Positions 50,517 to 60,288 of a stretch of DNA of 64,000 bases are shown here, piece by piece (the first letter of the stretch is position 1; every line of letters starts with the position of its first letter). The notes beneath the pieces are model-generated. The model was given only the letters and a program-made list of their open reading frames with translations, searched no databases and was not told the origin of the DNA. The translations under genes and the position numbers were made by a program. The stretch is from contig JAOAAV010000090.1 of NCBI GenBank assembly GCA_026418715.1, positions 31,479 through 95,478 of the forward strand. Reading direction: 5' to 3'. Source of the DNA: Clostridia bacterium. GTDB taxonomy: Bacteria > Bacillota > Clostridia > UBA1381.

Positions 50517-51406
50517 TTATTTAACACATTTATTGCAAGGAGATAACCCCATACTTTTCGCTTAGTTCAATGTGGTTGCAATAGAATTTTTGCCGCCGCA
50601 TTGTGGATCATAATGATATTTACTGCCTGTAGGAGTTACATATACTTTTCTGCTTGTATCTTTAGGTGGTTCCTTCTTTTCTGCAACAATAACTTTGAAT
50701 TCATCGCTCGAAACAGATTCATCCGCAGACTTGACAAAAACTGAAGTGCTACCAATGTTCTTTGCTATTATTGACACCGTGAGAATCTTTTTCCCTGTTG
50801 CCCCTACCAAATCCAGTAAGTTTATTTCAGCAACATTGGGGTTAGTGGTGACAATCTTAACATCATTTTTTCTGCTTCATAAGGCAAAATGTAATAAGTA
50901 AGCTTCTTTACGCCGCCCACCTCAGTCTCCCATGACGAACTTGTGTCAGACAATTTTATTGACGTAATAACCGGCTTATTTACTTCATTAGGTTTTGTTT
51001 CAGTTACATCATCCTTTACAGTCTCGTCGGCCTTTGCAGTTGCAGAGTTTTCGACTTGACTGGACTGAGTAGGCCTTGAATTTGCGGCTCCGTTAGATGT
51101 TGATGTATCATCCTTTTGAGCAGAAATTCCAATAATCAAAAATACAAAAACCACTGCCGTTATCCAAATGGTCTTCTGTTTCTTGCTCATCTTTTCACTT
51201 TTTGCAATCGTAACTATAATCATAATCGGGAAGAAGAATATCCACAGTAAAACAGTAAGACAGCCTATCTTCTTTTTTGGATTTTCAGGTACAGAAGAAT
51301 ATGTTGCTGTCTGATTTTCCAAAATCACCTCATCGCCTAATATGTTCCCACATCTCTGACAAAATGATAATCCATCCTTAACCCGTGTGCCACATTTGTC
51401 GCATAT
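50517..51406 (-). pseudogene. Zinc-ribbon + TM + Ig-like lipid-/membrane-associated protein, decayed
   Basis: Reading conceptually: ICDKCGTRVKDGLSFCQRCGN (no start codon in frame) ... ILPYEAEK / frameshift in A6 near 50815-50880 / NDVKIVTTNPNVAEINLLDLVGATGKKILTVSI...SRKVYVTPTGSKYHYDPQCGGKNSIATTLN-stop-AKSMGLSPCNKCVK-stop. Confidence 0.8.
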
Positions 51407-51430
51407 TCTAATAAATCTACCCCTCTCAAT

Positions 51431-51998
51431 TTACACTTTAATCAATATATAAGTATTAAATTCCCATTTTGGGACAGAATTAAAGTAGTTTATGCCATTT
51501 GAATCATATCTAACTACGTAAGTAATACCGCAGCCACCGTCTATGGTTCCTTTTATTTTGGCTTAACCAACTGTATGCATGGTCATTTTTATAGGCTTGC
51601 TTTACCATAAAAGTGCCACAAATATATGCGCCGTTTACCAAAACCTGAACGTAATCTCCATCCCCTGCTCAATAGTCCCAAACCCAAATCTTAGTATCGT
51701 TTTAGTCGTATTTGTGGGTTGTTGAATAGTCCTCCTGGCCCATATTTTCATCCTTTGCAAGCAATATAGTCTGCAAATAATGATGTAGATACATTATGGG
51801 CAAAGTCCTTTTAGCAGTATTTACCGTATTTACAATGGGTGTTGAACTGAAAATCATTGCTACAGTAAATAAAGCTACACATATCCCACCAAATACTTTT
51901 AACGTCATATCTTTTTTCTTATTTCGTTTGTCAATAACCTATGTTCCTGAATCAGCGTTTGATTCTTTCTTACCCAGTAAATTCTTTAGTTTACTCAT
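51431..51998 (-). pseudogene. Small membrane-anchored protein of the ..IWVWDYxAGDGDYVQVLVNG.. type, decayed
   Basis: SD + ATG (51998): MSKLKNLLGKKESNADSGT-TAG-VIDKRNKKKDMTLKVFGG...STTHKYD-TAA-NDTKIWVWDY-TGA-AGDGDYVQVLVNGAYICGTFMVKQAYKNDHAY-frameshift-IKGTIDGGCGITYVVRYDSNGINYFNSVPKWEFNTYILIKV-stop. Confidence 0.8.
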
Positions 51999-52139
51999 GA
52001 TTACACCTCCCCCCATATCGTCAGATTCGATTATTGAAAGATCTGAGTTGAAATAATTCCACTACTCAGACGCAAAGCCTGTTTGTTTATAAAACATTCC
52101 GTAAATGCCTTCTCATGGATAGTCTCAAAAGCCTCCCAC

Positions 52140-53248
52140 TTAGTAATTTGCAATTCTTTCAACCGGCTTAAATCCCGAAGTTTTAAGAAATTTCATATTG
52201 TATCTAAAATTATTCATAGCATCGGAAGGATCTATATTTACAAAATTCAGTCTATTTAGTGCGTCACGCTCAAAAACAACAGATAAAATCGTTGCGTTTT
52301 CGTGATGTCCAGTCTCTCCGTTTAAGACATTATCGACTGCGTGAATGACAACTATCTCAAGAGGCAACAGTGCAAACATATCTCTTGCGATACGGAGTGC
52401 GCAGCTACATACGTAATCCTGTACTAGCCCATAGTATGCTGTTTTTGTGAGATCCTTTTTTGACAGCTTTCCTGTTTGCGTTAAGGACATTGAAAATGTC
52501 GGAACAATCTGTTCAGATTTTACTCTGAATTCTACTTCCATCGCCGTACTTATATCTGCACCAAATTCAAAATCGCTTCCATACTCCAGAAGGTCATCCA
52601 ACGGGTTCATTTCGTTGATGACTTCAAAATAAGCATCAATGTCGCCCGCTAAAATCCTCTGGGACAAGAGATTTAAGTTTTTCCACTCCTCGTATTCGGC
52701 TCTGTCCTCAGCCTCAGCCTTCTCTACAGCTTTAGCGAGTGAAGCCTTTTTTCTCTCTGCACCTGATTTAATAACTTTTTGAATCAAGTTTGGTTTGAAG
52801 TTATCAAGGGCTCGAATAGCTGCCACTTGACGCGGTCCCATTTCATTAGGATTAAAAGGTTCTTTTATCGAGTTTATGTGACTCCAATTTATTTCATCGT
52901 CACATATTGTATGGATAGTTTTAATCGATTTCACAAAGCTCTCATATTCCCCAACCATAGATGAATTTTGCTGCAACTTATTATATTTTTCTTGCTGCCG
53001 TTGGATTTGCGCTTGCAAACGATATCCGCTTGAAAGATATCTTGACGATGCCTGTTTCTTGCCACTTGAAGAAGTTACATACGAAATCCCTGTTCCTGGT
53101 ATGCCAATCGATGAAATTTTTCGGCCGCTTGAATGTATTGTGTGTCTAAGCCCTCTTGTTCCAAAACTCAGACTCGTACCCGTCTTTCCGAAATTTATAT
53201 GCGTACGCCTTTGCAGATGGTTATGCTCTTGCGCATTCTTAAACCCAT
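52140..53248 (-). pseudogene. DUF4236-type protein, frameshifted near the N-terminus
   Basis: MGLRMRKSITICKGVRI then 2-nt frameshift near 53195-53200, then NFGKTGTSLSFGTRGLRHTIHSSGRKISSIGIPGTGISYVTSSS...; remainder open as ORF 52140-53018. Confidence 0.8.
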
Positions 53249-53480
53249 AACGATAACCTCCTTTTATCTGATATTTCTTTCACAATTTCCATGATATCAG
53301 AAATATCAAAATTTAAAGATTTGCATACTCTAATCAATGTATCTGTACTAATATTTTGATTGTTTACAAGCTTAACGATGGAAAAAGCATTCAATGCAGT
53401 TGCAATACGCAAATCTTTTTTCATTTTTATATCAATGAGTAAATCCCATAATTTCTATAACCAACGGATATTTGCTCCAT
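53239..53480 (-). pseudogene. XRE/Cro-CI-like HTH regulator, frameshifted
   Basis: MEQISVGYR / 1-nt frameshift in an A-run near 53450 / KLWDLLIDIKMKKDLRIATALNAFSIVKLVNNQNISTDTLIRVCKSLNFDISDIMEIVKE. Confidence 0.75.
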
Positions 53481-53691
53481 ATATTCCAATATCATGGAAT
53501 TATTTTAACAATAAACTGGGCAAATTTCAATATCATTACGCTAAATAAAATTTTGTTTAAGTTTATAATAGATATGTTGCACTCTGCAATACTAACAAAC
53601 AGATGGGCATAGTGAGTAACGGTACCGTTGCCTATGATATGGTTATAAAATCGGAATCATGGGCAGTGATAAACCTGCACCATATGAAACT

Positions 53692-54060
53692 CCCACAGAG
53701 CAGCCCGCAGTTGAGGCAATGATAATTGCAACATCCAAGCCTACTGCAGCACCTACTCTGTTGCCTACAAAAAGCGTCAAAGACAGTACCTACCTTTATC
53801 CTTCCAACAAAATCATCTTTACAGATAAATTTGTGCACTCACACCGCAAGGATACGTCAAGGCTTGTGAGAAATGAGTTGTACGCAAGACATGGCTTTAT
53901 TTTAAAATAAAAATATCTCCAAAAATATTTTTTTCAAAGAATCTGGTATCACGACAACTCGTCTGCCACAGAAAGCGATATAATGAAACAATTTAGCGCC
54001 GTAGAGGCACAAAATCATAAAATTATCGTAAATTATGAAAAAGTATAGGATAGATAGAAA
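53692..54060 (+). pseudogene. Degraded second copy of the YARHG gene at 49413-50126 (3' part only)
   Basis: Near-identical stretches to 49698-50090 (cccacagagcagcccgcagttga, cttgtgagaaatgagttgta, gaaagcgatataatgaaacaatt.agcgccgtagaggcacaaaatcat); internal TAA at 53908-53910; zinc-ribbon part missing. Confidence 0.9.
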
Positions 54061-54101
54061 AAATAACTAAGAAAACGGCAATGATATGCCACAATAAAAA
54101 A

Positions 54102-54126
54102 ATGCACCCAACGGCGCATTTTTTTA
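54102..54126 (+). terminator. Terminator of the degraded YARHG copy
   Basis: ATGCACCCAACGGCGCATTTTTTTATT; sequence-related to ATGCGCCAAACGGCGCAT after the intact copy. Confidence 0.75.
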
Positions 54127-54318
54127 TTGCAATTCACAAATATGCGTATGGAATTTTCCGTTATTGATTAGATTGTATAGTGAAAATCCATATGTTAAGT
54201 GTGTGCATGCAAAATAATTACACGATTGTAACAAAAAACAACTGGAAAAATACGCACTTGTATTGTATAATGAAAAAAAGGCCGTTATGTTTATCCGCAG
54301 AAAGGATTTGTCGAATAA

Positions 54319-55167
54319 ATGAGCACATTGATTGACTATATAACCCGTTACATCCAACTTTTCAGACCCACCGATATTATAGATATGGCAATTGTTGCCA
54401 TATTGGTGTATAATCTTTTTCGCCTGATTCGTGAAACACGTGCAGCACAGCTTGTAAAGGGTATCGCCATACTTTTTCTGATTTTGCAGCTTAGCATTTG
54501 GTTTCATCTTACGGCTCTCAATTATATCCTTCAGGCCGCTATGCAGGTGGGTATGTTTGCCATTGTAGTAATTTTCCAGCCGGAGCTTCGCAGTATTCTT
54601 GAAAGAATGGGGCGTTCAAAGGTAGGGAAGCTGATGGATTTTGCGGCAAATCCAATATCTGACGAAGTCATTTCAAAAACGATAAATGAAATTGTCGAAG
54701 CTACCGCCAATATGTCAAAATCTAAGACGGGCGCCCTGATTGTTTTGGAAAGAGACACCAAACTCGGTGAAATCATGACTACAGGCATTGTTTTGAATGC
54801 TGATGTCAGTGCTGGACTTTTAGAGAATATATTTTCTCCAAATACCCCGCTTCATGACGGTGCTGTTATAATCCGCGAAAACAAAATAATGAATGCGGGC
54901 TGTCTTCTGCCACTTACGTCCAATAATAATCTGGCTCGTGAATTAGGTACACGCCATCGCGCGGCTCTCGGCATTTCTGAGGCATCCGATGCGGTTGTCT
55001 TGGTTGTAAGCGAAGAAACAGGGAAAATATCCATAGCCGTAAACGGAACTCTAACACGCAATATATCGGGCGAACCTCTGAAAAAAGCTCTATCTAAAAC
55101 TCTCAGCAAAAAAAATCCTCCCGACGCCCTTGACAAAATAAAGTTTTGGAGGGTGATAAACAAATGA
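54319..55167 (+). CDS. cdaA: Diadenylate cyclase (c-di-AMP synthase), CdaA type
   Basis: Three TMs then DisA_N domain: LHDGAVIIRENKIMNAGCLLPLTSN...LGTRHRAALGISEASDAVVLVVSEETGKISIAVNG. Confidence 0.97.
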   Translation: MSTLIDYITRYIQLFRPTDIIDMAIVAILVYNLFRLIRETRAAQLVKGIAILFLILQLSIWFHLTALNYILQAAMQVGMFAIVVIFQPELRSILERMGRSKVGKLMDFAANPISDEVISKTINEIVEATANMSKSKTGALIVLERDTKLGEIMTTGIVLNADVSAGLLENIFSPNTPLHDGAVIIRENKIMNAGCLLPLTSNNNLARELGTRHRAALGISEASDAVVLVVSEETGKISIAVNGTLTRNISGEPLKKALSKTLSKKNPPDALDKIKFWRVINK

Positions 55168-56351
55168 AAAAGGTATTAGACAGCAAGATTGTGCTTCAAA
55201 TATTATCTGCGGGAGTTGCAGTTGTTCTATGGTTTATCATTGCGTATACCGTAAATCCCGTCATAAGCGTAACCTTAAAAAATATCCCCGTTGAATATGT
55301 AAACGTCAAATCCCTTGAAGATAAGGAATTGACGCCGATTTACTCAAATAAAATTCCTGTGGTTTCGGTTGTGCTTGAAGGAACCCGCAATGATTTGTTC
55401 AATGTCATGAAAAAAATTCACGCAAGAATCGACCTTTCTTCAATCGAAGAAGAAGGCGTCTATGACGTTCCCATAACTGTCGATATCCCTATTAATTCAG
55501 TTAAGCTTACAAAAAAGAAGACAGATAATTTAACGATAACAATCGAGCCGCTTGTGAAAAAAGATGTGCCTGTTGTCGTAAAACAGACGGGAACAAATAA
55601 GGAGTACCTTATTAAATCTGTCTCAGAGGAAGATACCATAGCTGTTTCGGGTGCAAAATCATTTGTTGAAAATATTGACTATGCTCAGGTGACAGTGGAT
55701 GTTTCTCAGATAAAAGAAAACGAAATAAGCGGATATAGTTATTCTTTTATTGATAAAAATAACTATGAGATAGAATCAACACGAAATATTAAGGCTCAAA
55801 CATCCGGTGGGATAGTTGTGTCAAATACGGTGTATCTCGCCAAAACACTTCCTGTAGAAATTGAATATCCCGATTTTCTCACAAAAGATTATATTATTGA
55901 CTTAAAGAGCATAACGCCGCAATCTGTCAATATTGGAATTTTAGAGGATAAGTATGATGAAGTGACAAAACTTACGGCTTTGTTCCCCTCTCATACAGCG
56001 CCTGCCGACGGCGTAGAACTGTCGCTGCCTCTTGTAATCCCCGATTGCGCATACTCAAAGGATGTTTCCTCCGTGACGGTTAAGGCAGATATAAAACGAA
56101 AGGAAACACGCATACTGACAATTCCGATTGCATTTAAGAACACCCCTTCAAATATGACCGTTGTTTCTTCCGTACGACAGATTGACATTATGGTCACAGG
56201 CGACGGTGAAAAATTAAACCCTTCCTTCATAACCGCAGCCGCAGACCTTTCAAATCTCGACAAAGGCACCCACGAGGTTGTTCTTGATATAACAACTCCT
56301 GGAAATGTTTCACTGCATGAGCAGTATAAAATTATGGTAACACTTCAATAA
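55164..56351 (+). CDS. cdaR: YbbR-domain CdaA regulatory protein
   Basis: N-terminal TM, YbbR-like repeats (VISVTLKNIPVEYVN; DVPVVVKQTGTNKEYLIKSV); directly downstream of cdaA. Confidence 0.9.
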   Translation: MKKVLDSKIVLQILSAGVAVVLWFIIAYTVNPVISVTLKNIPVEYVNVKSLEDKELTPIYSNKIPVVSVVLEGTRNDLFNVMKKIHARIDLSSIEEEGVYDVPITVDIPINSVKLTKKKTDNLTITIEPLVKKDVPVVVKQTGTNKEYLIKSVSEEDTIAVSGAKSFVENIDYAQVTVDVSQIKENEISGYSYSFIDKNNYEIESTRNIKAQTSGGIVVSNTVYLAKTLPVEIEYPDFLTKDYIIDLKSITPQSVNIGILEDKYDEVTKLTALFPSHTAPADGVELSLPLVIPDCAYSKDVSSVTVKADIKRKETRILTIPIAFKNTPSNMTVVSSVRQIDIMVTGDGEKLNPSFITAAADLSNLDKGTHEVVLDITTPGNVSLHEQYKIMVTLQ

Positions 56352-56372
56352 AAAAGTGAGGATAAAGATAAA

Positions 56373-57254
56373 ATGTCTGACATAATCATAAGAGGAACAA
56401 GCATGGACGGAAGTATCCGAATATTTACGGCGGTTACTACAAAATTAACCGAAAAAGCAAGACAAATTCACCACAGCTACCCATTGGCCACCGCCGCCCT
56501 TGGCAGAACTCTCACCGCAGCCGCAATGATGGGTGCGACATTAAAAAACGAAACGGACAGCTTAACCATACAATTTATTGGAGACGGTCCGCTTGGCAGC
56601 ATTGTAGCAGTAGCAGACAGCAATTCCCGCGTCCGCGGTTACACCGTCAACCCCTTTTTAGAATTGCCGCCAAACAGTAAAGGCAAACTTGATGTTGGCA
56701 AAGGTGTCGGGAAAGGCAGATTGAGTGTAATTCGTGATTTGGGAATGAAGGAGCCTTACTCGGGTCAAGTGCCGATCGTCACCGGCGAGATTGCCGATGA
56801 TCTGACATACTATTATGCAATCAGCGAACAGATACCGACGTCAATCGGGCTCGGCGTACTCGTAGATACCGATGGCAGTGTGATTTGCTCGGGAGGCTTT
56901 ATGCTTCAATTGATGCCAGAGGCAAGCGAAGAAACTGCGGAAAGGCTGGAAAAATCCATAAAAATGCTGCCATCGGTTACTTCAATGCTCCGTTCGGGAA
57001 TGACTGCGGAGGATATCTTGTTCAAAGTGGCTGAAGGCTTCGACTTATTGATAGAAAACAAGAAAATTTTGCCTGAATATTTTTGTCCCTGCACGAAGGA
57101 GCGTATGGAAAAAGCTATTATATCAATAGGCAAACAAGAAATTTTGTCAATAATAAACGAGCAGGGACACGCAGAACTTACCTGCCAGTTTTGCGACAAT
57201 TCCTATGATTTTTCAAAGGAAGAACTTGAAAATCTCCTCATAAGTGCTAAGTAA
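56373..57254 (+). CDS. hslO: Hsp33 redox-regulated chaperonin
   Basis: AAAMMGATLKN..DSLTIQFIGDGPLGSIVAVADS; C-terminal zinc motif FCPCTKERM...LTCQFCDNSYDF. Confidence 0.97.
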   Translation: MSDIIIRGTSMDGSIRIFTAVTTKLTEKARQIHHSYPLATAALGRTLTAAAMMGATLKNETDSLTIQFIGDGPLGSIVAVADSNSRVRGYTVNPFLELPPNSKGKLDVGKGVGKGRLSVIRDLGMKEPYSGQVPIVTGEIADDLTYYYAISEQIPTSIGLGVLVDTDGSVICSGGFMLQLMPEASEETAERLEKSIKMLPSVTSMLRSGMTAEDILFKVAEGFDLLIENKKILPEYFCPCTKERMEKAIISIGKQEILSIINEQGHAELTCQFCDNSYDFSKEELENLLISAK

Positions 57255-57306
57255 CTGTTTCCGTGCTGCTGTAATTGTTAAAAATTGATAAATAAAAATA
57301 AAAAGC

Positions 57307-57335
57307 TTGACAATATAAAAAAATCCCTATATAAT
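57307..57335 (+). promoter_or_regulatory. Consensus sigma-A promoter for rpmH
   Basis: TTGACA (57307-57312), 17-nt spacer, TATAAT (57330-57335). Confidence 0.9.
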
Positions 57336-57473
57336 TATTCTGGTGTTCCGGTGCGTATTTTGTGTTGTTTTTATATGCGATGTTGTGTTTTTTAAGGTTT
57401 TGCATATAGTTGTGACATTTGATTTGCGTATGTAAGAGAACCGGAATTTAGAACTTTCTTAGGAGGTGTTCAA

Positions 57474-57608
57474 ATGCTCAGAACATATCAACCAAAAAAA
57501 CGCCAGAGAAAAAAAGAGCATGGTTTTAGAAAAAGAATGAAGAATTCTTCCGGCAGAAAAGTATTGGCAAACAGAAGACGAAAGGGCAGAAAGAAATTGT
57601 CTGCATAG
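57474..57608 (+). CDS. rpmH: 50S ribosomal protein L34
   Basis: [52 protein letters not shown]. Absent from the supplied ORF track (44 aa). Confidence 0.98.
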   Translation: MLRTYQPKKRQRKKEHGFRKRMKNSSGRKVLANRRRKGRKKLSA

Positions 57609-57735
57609 TTTTAGGTCGGTATGGATATGGCGTAGTGCGAGGCAAGAAGTGACGGGGCAGGTAGTCCTCTGCTTTTTGCCTTTTATGTTATCGCGCGCTT
57701 AACGTACGGTATGAGGTTATTTATCGGAGTATTTT

Positions 57736-58071
57736 ATGAAGGATACGCAAGCATTAAATTTAAACCGAGATTTTAAAAGATTATATGCCAGAGGAAAAAA
57801 TTGCGCGGGTGGTTACGTCGCCATATATTTCATGAAAAACCGCTTGAATTATAACAGACTTGGAATTACTGCAGGCAAATCAATAGGAAATGCGGTATTG
57901 CGCAACAGGGCAAAGCGTCTTATACGTGAGAGTTATCGGCTTTTGGAGGATAGATTGAAAAAGGGATACGATATTGTTATTGTATCAAGAGGACGTGCCG
58001 TGGGGAAAACATATTTCCAAATAAGCCGTGATGTGGAGTATGTATTGAGAAAATTGGAGCTTTTAGATTGA
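57736..58071 (+). CDS. rnpA: Ribonuclease P protein component
   Basis: LNRDFKRLYARGKN...NRLGITAGKSIGNAVLRNRAKRLIRESYR. Confidence 0.96.
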   Translation: MKDTQALNLNRDFKRLYARGKNCAGGYVAIYFMKNRLNYNRLGITAGKSIGNAVLRNRAKRLIRESYRLLEDRLKKGYDIVIVSRGRAVGKTYFQISRDVEYVLRKLELLD

Positions 58072-58149
58072 AAGGCTTTGCAAAGACTGTATGGCAAGAA
58101 CTTTAATCGAATTCGATGCTTATGCGTTTTGCAGGAATGGGACGACACT

Positions 58150-58362
58150 ATGAAAAAGATACTCTTATTTATTATAAAATGTTACAGAAAATATATTTCT
58201 CCATACAAAGGTGCCCCGTGTTGCCGGTTTATCCCAACATGTTCGGAGTATGCACTTTTCGCCGTAGAAAAGTATGGGGCGTTAAAAGGGTCATATCTGG
58301 CATTTCGCCGTATATTAAAATGCCATCCCTTTCACAAAGGCGGCTACGATCCGCTTAAATAA
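58150..58362 (+). CDS. yidD: Membrane protein insertion efficiency factor YidD
   Basis: [59 protein letters not shown]. Confidence 0.97.
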   Translation: MKKILLFIIKCYRKYISPYKGAPCCRFIPTCSEYALFAVEKYGALKGSYLAFRRILKCHPFHKGGYDPLK

Positions 58363-58374
58363 CAGGAGGAACTC

Positions 58375-59337
58375 ATGGACTTATTTTCATTGCTTATAAC
58401 CAAGCCATTAGGCTTCTTGATCAATATGATTTACAAATATGTGCAAAATTACGGCTTGGCTATTATCATATTTACCGTAATTATTAAGCTTGTTTTGCTG
58501 CCGCTCACTGTAAAATCCCAAAAATCCATGAAAAAACAGCAGAAGCTTCAGCCGGCTCTTGCCGAGCTTCAGAAAAAATACGCAAACGACAAGGAAAAGC
58601 TGCAGCTTGAGATGATGAAATTATATAAAGAAAACGATGTGAGCATGAGCGGTGGCTGTCTGCCTATGCTGGTGCAGATGCCTATTTTAATCGGGCTCTA
58701 TCAAGTTATTCAAAAACCGCTTTCTTTCCTCATCGGGGTAAATTTTAATTCGGAAGCTGCAATTAATAAAGTCATTGACATACAACAAAGAATGATAGAA
58801 CAGTTCCCAAACGTAATCGGCAGACTTAGCAGCGCAACCATGGAACAGCTTGCAAATACTTCACAAATACAGCTTTCCACATGGAGCGAAAAACTAAACG
58901 GCGCCTCTGATGCTTGGGTAATCAATTTTAATTTCTTTGGTATGAATTTGTCCAATGTCCCTACTATGGCAATTTCAAATCTTCTTACCGGAAAGTTTGA
59001 TGATTTGGGAACGCTTTTGTTGTTGCTTATCCCAATCGTTGCAATTGCAACTACTTGGGTTTCCATGAAACTTTCGCAAGCGCAAACAAAGCCTGCCAAC
59101 GAAAAGGACGAAGATAATCCGGCTGTGCAAATGACAAAATCAATGAGTATGATGATGCCTGCTATGACAGGTTTCTTTACCCTTACTTTCCCATCCGGAA
59201 TAGGTCTTTATTGGATTATAGCAAATGTTGTTCAGATTGCTCAGCAGTATTTTTTAAATAAGTATTTCGATCGTAAGGAGGATGAAATAGATGTCAAAGT
59301 TCCCGAATCAAACAGAAAAAAACGCAAAAAGCGTTGA
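58375..59337 (+). CDS. yidC: Membrane protein insertase YidC/SpoIIIJ
   Basis: YGLAIIIFTVIIKLVLLPLTVKSQKSMKKQQKLQPAL..LQKKYANDKEKLQLEMMKLYKE, LPMLVQMPILIGLYQVI. Confidence 0.97.
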   Translation: MDLFSLLITKPLGFLINMIYKYVQNYGLAIIIFTVIIKLVLLPLTVKSQKSMKKQQKLQPALAELQKKYANDKEKLQLEMMKLYKENDVSMSGGCLPMLVQMPILIGLYQVIQKPLSFLIGVNFNSEAAINKVIDIQQRMIEQFPNVIGRLSSATMEQLANTSQIQLSTWSEKLNGASDAWVINFNFFGMNLSNVPTMAISNLLTGKFDDLGTLLLLLIPIVAIATTWVSMKLSQAQTKPANEKDEDNPAVQMTKSMSMMMPAMTGFFTLTFPSGIGLYWIIANVVQIAQQYFLNKYFDRKEDEIDVKVPESNRKKRKKR

Positions 59338-60007
59338 AGAGGCTACCGCTCTTGCACTTGACGAACTTGGCGTTTCGGAAAATGAAGCTATAATTGAAGT
59401 ATTAGACGAGGGTTCAAAGGGATTTTTGGGGTTAGGATCAAAGGATGCAAGGGTTCGCGTAACTGTTAAAGAGCCTTCGGTTTTTGCTGCAAAAAAGTTT
59501 TTGGGAGATATTTTTAGAGCAATGAACATGGAAGTTGATATTCATACGGATATGACCGGAGAAAGTTTGAATATCAATTTGGAAGGCGACGATATGGGCA
59601 TTATCATAGGCAAACGCGGGGACACGTTAGACGCTCTTCAGTATTTGACGTCGCTGATTGTAAATCATGAGTCAAAAGACTATGTAAAAGTAGCTTTGGA
59701 TACGGAAAATTATCGTGAAAAGCGTACGGAATCACTTTTGTCATTGTCAAACAGATTGGCGGACAAGGTCGCCAAAAGCGGAAGGAAGTATACACTCGAA
59801 CCAATGAATCCTTATGAAAGACGCATAATTCATGCCAATTTGCAGTCCAATGCTGCAGTAACCACTTACAGCGTCGGCGATGAACCGTACAGAAAGGTAG
59901 TGATTGCTCCTAAAAATTCAAAGCCATATTATAGAAAAACATACCATAAAAATAACGGATATAATTCAAATTATAAGTCAGATTTAATAAAATCAGATGA
60001 ATTTTAA
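59291..60007 (+). CDS. jag: SpoIIIJ-associated RNA-binding protein Jag/KhpB (KH-R3H)
   Basis: Jag-N AKSVEEATALALDELGVSENEAIIEVLDEGSKGFLGLGSKDARV; KH GIIIGKRGDTLDALQYLTS; R3H-like YERRIIHANLQ. SD AAGGAGG lies inside yidC. Confidence 0.95.
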   Translation: MSKFPNQTEKNAKSVEEATALALDELGVSENEAIIEVLDEGSKGFLGLGSKDARVRVTVKEPSVFAAKKFLGDIFRAMNMEVDIHTDMTGESLNINLEGDDMGIIIGKRGDTLDALQYLTSLIVNHESKDYVKVALDTENYREKRTESLLSLSNRLADKVAKSGRKYTLEPMNPYERRIIHANLQSNAAVTTYSVGDEPYRKVVIAPKNSKPYYRKTYHKNNGYNSNYKSDLIKSDEF

Positions 60008-60056
60008 ACTTGCTATTGCATTATAATACAATAAGGTGTATAATTACGCTTGAATG

Positions 60057-60194
60057 TATCTTCAGGGCAGGGTGGAATTCCCTACTGGCGGTAAAGTCCG
60101 CGAGCCTTCGCTTTTTCGAGGGTTGATTTGGTGAAACTCCAAAACCAACGGTTATGCTGCGATGCGGCATTAAAGTCCGGATGAAAGAAGGTAG
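60057..60194 (+). ncRNA. FMN riboswitch (RFN element)
   Basis: TATCTTCAGGGCAGGGTGGAATTCCCTACTGGCGGTAAAGTCCGCGAGCC...GGTTGATTTGGTGAAACTCCAAAACCAACGG...TTAAAGTCCGGATGAAAGAAGGTA. Confidence 0.97.
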
Positions 60195-60203
60195 CTGGTT
60201 TTG

Positions 60204-60237
60204 CTCTGAGAATTTTTGCATTCTCAGAGTTTTTTTA
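60204..60237 (+). terminator. Expression-platform terminator of FMN riboswitch
   Basis: CTCTGAGAAT-TTTTGC-ATTCTCAGAG followed by T7. Confidence 0.9.
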
Positions 60238-60288
60238 TTTACCCTTGCAAAGATACATTTTATCATAATTTTAAAGGAGATGTATTTT

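Noticed and set aside
52140-53018. Treating the 292-aa ORF as a complete intact gene
   Set aside because: The DUF4236-like N-terminus continues upstream and is only out of frame because of a 2-nt difference near 53195.
53632-53838. Minus-strand 68-aa ORF over the YARHG copy (also 49635-50198)
   Set aside because: Paired antisense shadows that look alike only because the two YARHG copies are homologous.
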